From Monarcha castaneiventris obscurior (Eukaryota > Chordata > Aves > Passeriformes > Monarchidae): a DNA stretch of 64,000 nucleotides. The DNA is taken from positions 434,001-498,000 of the forward strand of contig JAMPIT010000227.1 in NCBI GenBank assembly GCA_026261815.1. Direction: 5' to 3'. Made by a program: the position numbers and the translations under genes. Of this stretch, positions 1-11,300 are shown piece by piece (position 1 is the first letter of the stretch; each line of letters opens with the position of its first letter). The notes under the pieces were generated by a model. That model had not been told where the DNA came from. It made no database searches and saw nothing but the letters and a program-made list of their open reading frames with translations.

Positions 1-1600
1 GCTGCTGGTAGTATCATGCAAGTTCTGTGGTCCTTACTGGGATTCATGCCACGCTGATTAACAGAATAAGGAATTTCCTGTATAGGGCAAGAATCCCCTC
101 CCTGCTCTGTCACCACCAGCACCTCCAAGCTCTCTATTTGTCCAAAACAAGTGAGCAAACTGCCACTTCCTACAATTCTTCAAGCTAGTTCTTCATAGGC
201 CTTCAAGCATGGCACTGAAACCTTTTCCTTCAGGGTAGCTCTTCAAAACGAAAGGTGGAAGCAGAGCAGTTCAAATTGGGCTTTGCTCTTCCAGCAGCTT
301 ACGTGCAACTAGTTGGTGGGTGGGTGTCTGCCTACATCCTTTCTTGGGTTTTTTTAAGTTTGGTTTATGTGTACCTTCTTTTTCTGCCTTACTAAATTAG
401 CTGGCACAGGGGAAGCCTCTGAGAAACCCTTTAAAAATCTCTGCTTTTGGTAGAATTTTATAAAATTACGGCATGTGAACAGATTGAAAAACCCCCAAAA
501 CAACAACAAAAAAAAACCCCAGTGAAACAAAAAAAAAACCCCACAAAAGTAACCCAAAATAGACAATTAAACAAATAACTTTGTATGGATATCATGGACC
601 TTTTAAAACCTGATTAGTTTTGGGAAGTCTTCAAACAGGTGTGCTGGCAAGGACATTGCACACAGATGGAGATAGTAGTGAAACAAAATTCAGTAGCTAC
701 TCATTTGCTGGATTTGGTCAGGAGAGATTTTAAAGGACACTTCTGAGACCTTTTTTCTGATGTGGTGATTTTTTATGTAAACAAGCTACAGGGCTTAATA
801 ATATACAACTGAGGATTATGTCCATTGTAATTTTTTTACATTACTTATACTAACTGTGTAGTATTATATTCAAAATACTTATTTCTGAGACAAAGTGGAC
901 GATACTAGTGGGCATCTTGCACTTGATTAAATGTAAAACATTTTCTTAATTTAGTGATGTGTTTAGAAGAATACTGTAACTTACTGAATATACAACAGTG
1001 ATAACTGTGTTTACAATAATTTTCAAATTCCTACTGTTCAGTGGTAGCCAACTTGTTTGAGAATTGAAAGTAAGGCATACTGCAATTGGCAATCTTGGAA
1101 AAATTAACTCAATGCTGCTACCACTAAATACTGTGGGATGGATACTGTGGGTTTAAATGGCAGCAGGATTGTATTCCAAGCCTCTGTCTTAAGTACTTAT
1201 GACTAAAAGGCGACTTGCCTTGTGCTCATTTATGTATCCCTGTGTGTAGTACATCAGTTAGAAATCTGTTAATGATTGATTTGTAACATTAGGACCTTTA
1301 TGGAGATCACAGTGGGGTTTTTGTTTGTTTTTGTTCGTGAACAGACACTTAGACATTTTGGAATGTATAACATTGATCCGTGTGCTGGAATTGTTTACAT
1401 GCAAAAAGGTATTTATGATTTTTTGCAAACTGCAATGTGCAATTTTGTACATGTGTTTTAAACTACAGAGTTTATAAGGAAGATATTGTATGTACAGTAC
1501 TTGGACATGAGTATTATTTCTTTGATATAAATATCTAGAGGAAAATTAAAACTGCTTTATATTCATATTTTTGGCTGTGTTTTTTATAATTTCATCAAGA
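1..1600 (+). other. Probable 3' UTR of an unseen upstream plus-strand gene
   Basis: This stretch is AT-rich, has no convincing coding frame and reads like a vertebrate 3' UTR. It contains many T-runs and short A/T motifs. An ATTAAA poly(A) signal lies at 1545-1550, followed about 25 bases later by a U/GU-rich stretch (around 1567-1590) that could serve as the downstream cleavage element. The stop codon and parent gene would lie left of the window, so I cannot name the gene. The plus-strand assignment rests only on the poly(A) arrangement. It could equally be AT-rich intergenic DNA. Confidence 0.35.
1545..1550 (+). terminator. Candidate poly(A) signal ATTAAA
   Basis: This is the commonest variant poly(A) hexamer, with a TGTGTTTTTT-type U/GU-rich element about 25-40 bases downstream. 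It is the best candidate end for the 3' UTR-like sequence on its left. Such hexamers also occur by chance in AT-rich DNA. Confidence 0.35.
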
Positions 1601-4474
1601 AATTTAAAAGTTGGCTTGAGGCTTAAGGCATAGTGATTTGGGCTTTTTTAAAAAGTGTTTTTAAACCCTGCTTGATACACTGCTTCCTTTGATTGTGTGA
1701 ACTTACCAAAGTGCAAGGAAGGACAAGTTTCTTCTTGTAAAAATGTTGCTCTTTGGGATAACTTCCCTGTATGCTAATGCAGTTGCAACTCAGAAAGTAG
1801 ACTTTTATAAAGAGCAAAAGAGGAGAAGAGACAGTCCGGCTCTGATGATATCAGATTTCAGGCCGTTGCTAAGAAAAGCTGACTGGAGTCACCAGCCCTG
1901 TGGGATGGGTCTCCAGTTACCCATGTCTTGCCTTTTCTGGTTCAGCAGAACGAGTGACAGTAAAACCTTTTTGCAGACTGAATTGTTCTGAACCACATCT
2001 GGAGCAGAGCTGTTGAAATCAGGGATTTCGTTTTCTTTCCCGTGATCGTTCTTATGCGCACTGATACATCTTGGCATACTCCTAAAGGAGAGCTACTCGG
2101 TAAACATCCCCACGTGCTGACAACACTTCTGAGGTCCCAGGCGGAGGCTCCCGTGCCCTGGGAAGGCAGCCCTGCCTCCCGGATACATCCTTTCAGAGCA
2201 GTGACGGTGTGCGGAGCGGGTGCCAAGCGCCGGCAGGAGCGCTGCGAGGATGCCGGGCTGGAGTGGGAGCTGGGAGGCAGGGCAGTGCCACCTCACTCCC
2301 TGCCTTTTCTCTGCAGCGCCTGGGTTCCGGCTCTGGCGCTGAAGAAACAGCAGAGGGAATGTTTTCTTCTGGTTTAAGATACGAATGCTAGGTTTTCAGG
2401 GGCATGACCAAGCTGGGGGAGGGGAGGGGAAGGAAGCTGTAAGCACGCTGTTGTTCGAGCTTGTAGTATGTGGGCACTTGGAATTGTGACCTCATTATTG
2501 GTTTGGTGTGGGACTACTGTGACTTCTAAATGTGAACCGTGCCTCCCGCAGTGCTCTGGGAGTTGTTTAATGGCTTTTAATCTCCATGTCGTGCATGGCT
2601 TCAGGCTGTGTTTCACACATGCTAGTCAGACCATTCCTTGCAGGTTTCCACTCAAGACAGATTTCTTCACGGGGGAGTCTGTAGCACTGTTGCAATAATC
2701 TGCATGCTTTCCAAATTAATTGCAGAGGGGAAGTAGAACAACAAAATGGTTTGTGCCTTTAATGATTTGATAGATGTTTGAGGGTATTGTGAATTTTCTG
2801 TCAATTTGAACTTCAGAGCATAGTTCTATGGAAAAGTGTTTTGAATATGTGATATAGGAAGCAGTCTGCGTGTTTTCTTTAAGGTCTGAGTTCCTCTGGC
2901 TTTGAGTTCCTCAGAATGGTGCCTTCAGAAGTGCTCAGGAAGGAGATAGTTGAGACTGATTATGCTTTATTATCCAGACGGCGTGGAATAAAAGTGGGTG
3001 CTTTGCACTGGTTGAATTACCTGCAGGATTGTGTTCAGGTTTTGGGGTTTTTTTCTTCTGAGAATGTCCCTTTCTTCTCCCCCTCTCTCGGGGTTCCTTG
3101 TAAGAGTGAAACAGGCATGGCCCTTGCACAACTTCCAAAACCACAGTTCTAACATAGAGCAGCAACTCATAATTTATTCCTGGGCCCTGCACATCTTCCA
3201 GACTAAGGGAGGCAAAGGCCCATTGGTTCCCTTGCAGCCTATTATTTCTTTTCCTTCAGCCTGGGTGACTGAGGTTCTGGCACAAGCCATTCATGTGTAT
3301 CTTGCAGTTGCATCAGTTGCCAGAAGTCAAATAGCAGGTGACACACAAAAGCTGTGAACTTCTCTCACTTGTCCTGATGTGAGCAGCTTACTTTCTGTTT
3401 CATCTGTAGCTGGCTGCATTAAAGTAATTTCTAAGTTTTCCTTTTCTCTGGTGTGACATAGCAACGTGGAAGATATGACATGCAAGCTGCGTTGGGTTTC
3501 CCCCCACCAACTGTAAATTAGGTCAGGAAATGTAAGTTACAAGATTTGGGCAGATGTTTCATCATCTGAGCTATTCTGCCAAATCTGAAATTCATGTCTT
3601 CATCATTCTTGCTACAACTCTCAAATGTCAGTCGCAGAAGGACCCAGCTGCAGGCCAGGTGGAGAGTTAATGACTGTAACTGATGGACTCAGCAGTTCAG
3701 GGAGGTGGTTGGATGGATGTCAGCCCATGGTCAGCAAGTTGGGCAGGGCTGGAGGCCTGATTCCTGAGATTCCAAGTTGCAAAGGCCAGTCACAGATCCC
3801 TGGATACCTGTCATGTCCCATGATATGATTGCTGTGTGTGATGCATCGTAATGGTTGGATTCTGGAGGGTGTCTCAAAGCTCGTTCTTCAGGTATCCAGC
3901 AACCCAGACCAGGAGATGCAAACACAAATAGGGCAGCCAGAGCACATAATTTCTAACCATCACCTTGTAGCTTTTAGTAACCTGTGGAGGCACCTGAAGT
4001 CATTCTCTGAGCCATACTTTTGAGTTAAAGGGCTCCTGCTCTGCTCTGACCTGGCAGTTCCTGTGCACCTGTAGCCACAGCATCATGTAACCTACAACAC
4101 AGCAGCAGCTCTGAACACCACACTACCTGAGGTAGGTATGTCTGGGGTTGAATGTTCATCCTTCACTTATTTTCTTGGTCATTTTTTGTGTGTTTTTTTC
4201 CTTTAATCAAATAAGTTTTTCCTTTGGACCTGGTAGAACAGGTCCAGTTTCCATAGGGCGCAGGATATCAAACAGCTCAGTCGTCCATGGCCCTGAGCAA
4301 CAGGGCCCACATGAAAGGAACATGAAATGGGTTTTTGGCTGCAGCTGTTACATCTGCATGAGAGGCCTTTAGCAGATCTTACCCCTGAAGGAGGTTTCCA
4401 GCTACCCGTGGCCTGTGCTCTATAGTGGAATAGCCATGCCCCTGGCATTACTCTATTCCACATCAAACAGCTGG
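1601..4474. other. Intergenic, no gene recognised
   Basis: Only short chance open frames are present. Positions about 2100-2360 are more GC-rich and contain a 111-codon open stretch with no recognisable domain, no conserved-looking start and no splice context. I see no recognisable repeat family here. Confidence 0.5.
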
Positions 4475-4479
4475 ACCTC
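4475..4479. repeat. Target-site duplication, left copy (ACCTC)
   Basis: It is identical to 5360-5364 on the far side of the LTR. The pair fixes the element's boundaries to the base. Confidence 0.8.
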
Positions 4480-5359
4480 TGTGGTGGGTTGGCCCTGACT
4501 GGACACCAGGTGCCCACCAAAAGTGCTCTATCACTTCCCCCCACAGCTGGACAGGAGAGAGAAAATAAAAGGAAAGGCTCGGGACCTCAGATAGCAAGAG
4601 GGAGAGATTGCTCACTGCTTACCATCCTGGACAAAACAGACTTCACTTGGGTTGAATTTGTTACCAGTCAAAATCAGTGCAGGATAATATGTAAAACAAA
4701 TCCTGAAAACACCTTCCTTCTCCCCCTCCAGGCCAAACTTTGTTCCCAATTCTCTACCTCCTCCCACAAGTGGTGCAGGGAGATGGGAAGTGGAGGTTAT
4801 GGTGAGTTCATTACGTGTTTTTGCTGCTGCTGCTGCTTTCTTGTTAGGGAAAGGAGTCCTTCCCCTGCCCCACTGTGGGTCCCCCACAGGGTCACAAGTT
4901 CTACTAGAAACCTGCTCCAGCATGGGCTCCTCTCTCCATGGGTCTGCAGGTCCCTGCCAGGACCCTGCTCCAGCACAGGCCTCCCGAGGGGTCACAGCCT
5001 CTGCCCAGGCATCCACCTGTTCCAGCTTGAGGAATCTCAGTGCTGGCACCTGGAGCACCTCCTCCCTCTCCTTCTCCACTGACTTCAGTGTCTGCATAGC
5101 TGTTCCTCTCACATATTCTCACTCCTCTCTTCTCTGGCCACAGTTAATTCCTTGCAATAACTTTTTTTCCTGTTTAAAGATGTTATCACAGAGTCACTAC
5201 TGTAATCTCTGAGTGGCTTGGCCTTGGGAAACGGTGGGTCCATCCTGGCACCATCTGGCATTGGCTCTGTCAGACATGGGAGAGGTTTCTGGTAGCTTCT
5301 CACAGAAGCCATCTCTGTAGTGCCCCGTTACCAGAACCTTGCTGTGTAAACCAGACACA
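4480..5359 (-). mobile_element. Solo LTR of an avian endogenous retrovirus (ERVL-like)
   Basis: The 880-bp element has the TG...CA ends of an LTR: on the plus strand it begins TGTGGTGGG and ends CCAGACACA. It is flanked on both sides by the perfect 5-bp direct repeat ACCTC (4475-4479 and 5360-5364), the mark left by integrase. No gag, pol or env sequence adjoins it, so it is a solo LTR left by recombination between the two LTRs of a provirus. The minus orientation is inferred from remembered bird LTRs with the same opening (CCCTGACTGGACACCAGG-like on the plus strand) and the same run of 'GGGTC...CACGGGGTC' style blocks. A 5-bp duplication suits ERVL or ERV1 classes. A short (TGC)5 run lies at 4822-4836. 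The exact family is not certain. Confidence 0.82.
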
Positions 5360-5364
5360 ACCTC
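5360..5364. repeat. Target-site duplication, right copy (ACCTC)
   Basis: It is a direct repeat of 4475-4479, immediately after the LTR's terminal CA. Confidence 0.8.
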
Positions 5365-8300
5365 CTGATGCTCTGGAATGGTGCTTATAGACAGTTGCAA
5401 AGAGAACTTTTTCTTCCTTCCCACCCTGTTTCCATCCTTTCTCTGTGCCTGAGCTCTCCTTTGGTGCCTCCCACTCAGTGCATTTCTCTAACCCTAGCGC
5501 TGCACCTCCATCTGCTCCCTCAGGCTGCAGCTGGCAGCCTTCCCAGCTCCCCTCCCTCTCTCTTTGCCTTCCCTGCCCAGGTGTGTGTGTAGGCACTTTG
5601 CTGTGCAGCAAACTGAATACACCCTCCTGAAAAGAGAAGGACAGAGAGACTTATCCTCTTCAGTTTCACCTGAAACTCAGGTCAAAAAAATCTCAGATCA
5701 GTGAACCAACAAACTGACCGACAAATGCAGCTGTAGAAGGGAGGGAGCCTCTGCCTACGGTGAGTGTCGTGAGCCTGCAGGTTCAGCACAGCCTTCCTTC
5801 CCCGTGCTGGGCAGGGCTAGGGTAAAGCCACAGCAAGAATGTGGCCTTAAAAACTGTGTGGGCTTTGTGGATTTGCCCCTTGGTTCTAAGGAGATCTTGG
5901 ATCTCCCCACTTTTTGGGTTCTGTATTTAACAGGCTTAAATAGGGGAGAAAATGAAGGAAAATCCCAGACAGAAAATTACTCAAAATTGAGACTAATGTA
6001 AATACTTTGGGGCAAAACACCAGCATGGGGAGACTTGTTGCTATTCTCCAAAACATGCTTTAGAAAATCCACAACTTGAAGGTAATTAAAAAAGCACAAC
6101 AGAGGTGCCAGATTACCTCTTCTGTTTTGCCACAGGCCAAGGCTCTCCAGCATTTGCAGCTCAGATTAAGTAAGAGTTGACTGAGAAGGAGTGTATTCCG
6201 GTATCTTTCTCTCATCACTGTAACCATTTGAGGAGTGATGGAGATTCAACTCCAGGTGCTGGCCAGCTTGGTTGATCTCAGGAAATTAACAGCTCCCCCT
6301 TCTCACCTGTAATGTCTCTGTTACAGTGCAGCTATTTATAGTGGGTGTTGGACAAAATACTCTGTTACTGACTATTCTGAGGCCTGTTTCCAGGCCACCT
6401 GAGAGCACACACTCTGGGTAAAGACAAACCCAAGCCAAAACCAACTGTGCAAATGACTGGACATCTCATTATACCACTGGACATCTTGAACCCTCAATAT
6501 ACTTCTTGGATCACCTCTTGCCCTTCTGAAGGTGCTGGAGTCTCACTGGCTGCAGATTCTAGAGATTTTAGGGGACATTTTTGCCCATGGGCTGCAGTTT
6601 GGGAACAGCCATGAGGGCTTTCCTGTGCCTGTGCAGCTATGGCTCTGACAGCATGACTCACAACAGGCTTTTCCCAGTGCCTTACCAGTTGATTCTTTCA
6701 ATTTCTTTAAATGAGACATGGGGCAAATGTGACTCATTGTCGTTTCTGGAAATGACAGACTTGCAAAGCGAGGCCCAGGGGAGTGTCTGCCTTGTTCCAT
6801 GCAGCTGGGATCAAAGGGCAGTTGCGTCCTGACCTCACTCCCTTTCCCTTCTACTTTCAAAATTAACATTGCTGCTTGAGTTTTGACAGCCAAAATCAGG
6901 AGAGACTTTCTATTTTCCTTCATTGACTTTGTGTGAAGTGAATGTTCCAGCTAGAAAGAAAGGCAAATTGCTTGAACAGAAGAATTTGTCAAATTTTATG
7001 CTGGTGTTTCTTCATTAAAACCATGTACTTTGATTCCTCTCTGCATACACCAGCCTTGCAAGAAGCTCCAGGAAGGCGAGTCCCTCCTTCTTGGATAGAT
7101 CCCTGGCTGTTGGAGCTGGTCACTCCAGCACTCCAGCAGCAGGGCTAGTGCGTCATATTTCCCCCTTTGTGCTCTTTCTGACTGCTCCGTGGCACTGCAG
7201 CAGCATTCCTGCCTCCCCAGAGCAGACACTCTGCAGCAGAACGTGTCCATCTGGCTTGGGACTGGTAAAACAGCTGGAGCCTGACCTTCGGTGTGTGGCT
7301 CTTTCCTGGTACCTCCCAAATTAAAACCACGTAGGCCTTCTGCAAAGCTGCTGCTTCACTCTAACAGCCCTCATGACCTATGTTAGCACTGGTGTTAGTC
7401 CTGCCTAAATCTCTCCAGATGCATAACGGGCCATCTTTGCTACCAGGACACATAAAGAGCAATTTAGGGGTCTTTACCTCATTGCAGTGTGACAAAAATG
7501 GTCTGGCAGAACTTTTGAGCTTTTCAGGCTGTGAGCTTAGGAGAGGTGGAAAAAAAAAAAGATAAAGAGGACAGAAGAGAATAGGGAACTTCATTTTATT
7601 CTAGCTCCTTGAGGTCTAAGTCAGGGCTCTCCCGGAGGGAGTATGTGGTACCCAGCCCAACTGGGCACACCACTGAGAGAATCACTGGAAGGATGAACCT
7701 GCAGCTCACTTAACTGGACAATTTTGCAAGGAGACCTAGGTGTCCTCCCAGGATGTTTCATGCACAGCATGAAACACTCCCCATGTTCGCAGCTAATAAC
7801 TTTATGTGGCTTGCATATCCTCTTGGGAGCACAGCCCAGTGGAAAGAGACCATGCACATAATTAAGTGTAGCCCTCCCGAGTGACTGCTCTGCTTGCAGG
7901 GCACCTGAAGGTGGGTGAAAAAGGTGAAACTCCAAGCCTCCATGCATCTGGGCATGCAGCAGACTGCAGTCACTGCAAACTTAGACACAGAGGCTCAGCA
8001 TTTACATAGAGGTTCACAAAAACCAGGCCTGGTATCTGCCCCATCTCTTCACTTCCTGGTGCTTAGTGGTGGGCTGGGCATGGCTGCTACACTCCCCAGC
8101 CAGGATGCAGTTGTAAAGGCTGCAGGTGTGTTTGGAAGGCTGCAAGGACATCTCCGACCTGCAGGTTTGCCAGTACCAGAGAAGGAGGACACAAAGGACA
8201 GCAGTGCACACAAAGCCTGTGTCCTTCTGACTTGGTCATCCCAGGGTGTGGGTGGGGTAAGCACAATGTTCAAGGCACTGAAGTGAGAACCTGGGCAAAC

Positions 8301-11300
8301 AGGAGTGAGGTAGTGTCTGAGACCACAGCACAAATATTTGCCTGCAATGCACTAAGGCAGAAAACTGAAAGGCAGCCAACAAAGGGTGGAGGAGTCTGGT
8401 GGAGACAAGGCCCTGCTTGTTTGCTCAGCAGTGCAAAGGACATAAATGCGAAGTCAGGGCCATTCAGGCCTCTCAAGAAGCTGTAAAAGATGAAAAACAA
8501 GAGGGGGCCTGTTACAGCCAGTCCTGCATGTGCCTAAATGCTCTCTGAGCACTGGTGGCTCACCTGCCTCTCATCTGCTGGCTTATCCTTTTGCTGGCTT
8601 TTGCCTCTGAGAAGAGGCTTTCCAGGTGGAGACAGGGAGGTTAAAGACTTTCCTGTGCTGTCTCTCTTGCTCCACATCTGCAGAAGGACCTGCTCATCAC
8701 TGAGCTTTGGCTGGGGAGGATGGGGTGGGGGGCAAACACAGCTGGCACTAGCTCCTGATCCCATCTTGAACTTCCAAACCTTACAGTTTGCATGGTCAAA
8801 CAAACTCCATTTGCCTCCTGCTGGATCTGTGCCATTAGGTTTTTCATGATCCACTCACTTGGGAGCCTTTTTTACCTGGTAGGGATGCAAGAGCAAGATG
8901 CAAGAGCAGATCATGCCCTTCCTACTAAAGGCAGAATTAGAGCCCGCTATGTTCAAGGCATTAGATTTAAAAGGCAGAAAATATTTTTTTTGATGCTTTA
9001 TTCTGAGCAATAGCAAAACTCAGACTCTGTCTGGACCAGACAGATGTTTGGGTTGGTGCTAAGTGGGTGACATTCCTATTTTTTTGTACCTGGTTTTGCT
9101 GTTTACAAAGCCCACGTGTATCCTGCTTTCTCAGACAGATTTTGTAGCAAAGGGGAGGGTTCATCCTGGTGGTAACAGCTGCCTTGGCCCCAGAAGTGAG
9201 TGTTTTGATGTAACTGTGTCTTCCCCAGCACCACTGGAGTGAGAAGTCCTGGCTCCTGGCAAGACAGAGATCACAAGGGCATCCCCTTTCACCCCACTGC
9301 CCCTCTCCCAGAAGACTTCGGATGGTTCCTCTTCAGTTTTCTTCCACTCATCTTTTTGCTGTGAAAATTCATGTTGAGACATCACCTCCATGTTCAGAGG
9401 TGGAAAACTGCTCATGTACTGCTGTACCCTTCAAAGGAACCCTCCTGGCCTCTTTGGAAATGAAGAGGCGCTGGGTGATACACTCCAACACCTGAAAAGA
9501 AGGAGGAATGCTCTTTTATGTCCCTGAGGAATGGCTCACCCTCCATCCCTGGATAATGTTTCCTCCCTTCAGTAACTGTTGCGGGCAGGGGGAGACAAGA
9601 GGGTAGGTAGCCTCAGTGTAAGGGCCAGCCACCATGACCTGCCCTGCTCTCTGTGTTGTTGCCTTTCTCCCCATCTCTGGGCTTCATGCAGGGGCTGTGC
9701 CCCCAGTGGAACAGCCTGCCCTTCAAAGGCATCTACCATCAGCCACTGCTGAGCCCATCCAAGAGAAATCTGGGAAGGGAGGGCTGATAGTACTGTGGGA
9801 ATGGAAATTGTTTTCTCAACAGATAGTGCTTGCTACAGGATTGTTTCGTACTCCGTTTTTGTCCCAAATCTGTTGCAAGCCAGAGACATGATACCAGGTT
9901 CTGCAAAACTGCTCATTCAAGGTCGGTGAGGTTGTGGAGCCATTTGACACAGCTCCTGGGCTGACAGCAGCAGACACCTCAGAAAAGGGTATGGCATGAT
10001 AAAAGATCTGCCTCCATCTTCTGCTGGCAAGCATTTGAGAGCTTTTGGAAAGAAAGGATGTTCTGGGGCTTCCATGTTTATCAGTTCTCATGGAACCGGT
10101 ACTACAGATCTGTTTAGAAGCTTTTGGGAACTGTACAAACTCTTTACATCACCAGTTCTGACAGTAGAGGGTAACTGCATCTTGTGAAGCAGCTCATCCT
10201 TTTGCTGAGTTTAGAAACTGTTCTCTGCTAACTCCCTGTGGTGTCACCCACACCTGGTGGCATCTGAAGAGGTGAATAGTGGTTTTCCTGTCACACCTCC
10301 CATCAGAGTCCTTTTTTTAAGATCTCTACCATACTTTCTCTGCTTTGCAGGTTTGAGGATCCTAGTACCTTTGCAGAGAGCTATGCTGTACTTCCAGCTT
10401 TCCAGAGTCTGCCTTGTCCTTTCACTGCACCCATCTTGAGATGAGGAGACTAGAACTAGGTGGAGGACTCACAGTGAAGAAGAGGGAGAATTCTCCAGTC
10501 ACATGCACCAGAGGATTAAATTACCTTTGTTACCTCTCATAATTCTCAACATTTTATTTCCTTTTCTAGCCACTGCTGAGCACACCAAACCATTCACAGC
10601 AGCTTCCTGAGTGGCAACAGCTGACAAGGAGTCCATCAGTCAGCACCCATGGAAAGGATTTCTGTTGCCCCGTGCCCACTACTTCATGTTCATCAGAGCT
10701 GCGTTTCATCTGCTAGATCATTCCCAATCACTCTGACATTGTGGGCACATTCTGATGTTAAGTAGAGAGACACAGGTTGTTAGATTCTTGTCTGCCAGGT
10801 AAACCCTGGAAATATGAGTAAGGAGAGCAGGATCCCTGAGCTTGCAAAGAGTCTGAAACAAGAGCATAAAGATATAACTTACCGTGTCCTCAAAGAAAGT
10901 CACTACTGCTGCTTGCCAGAAAAACAGAGATTAAAGATTGATATACAGGGATCTACCAATCTACTCTTGTTTGAGTTGTTTTTCTTTTGGGTCAGCCTTT
11001 GGATCTGGTTATGCCTTCGGAAAGCCTGAGGCTGCTCCAAATGCTGGATTGCACTCCAGCACCCAGTGTTGTTGCTGGGGAGCGGTGACTTTCCCCACAG
11101 CAGATGGAGCACTCATGTGACACTCCGTACACTATGTATCATCTATTTACATCTTTTTTTACATTAGCAACAGATGGCTTGGCATAATTATATTTTTTAA
11201 ATTAGAGGGAATATGTATCTAAAACTTCACACATTTTCTAGAGACTACGGTTTTTACTTTTGCAGCACCAATGCTGAGGTCTTTAAGTGGAAGGACCTCC

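Noticed and set aside
4489..5212. Open frames of 197, 166 and 140 codons
   Set aside because: They lie entirely inside the solo LTR on both strands and in overlapping frames, with no retroviral or cellular domain.
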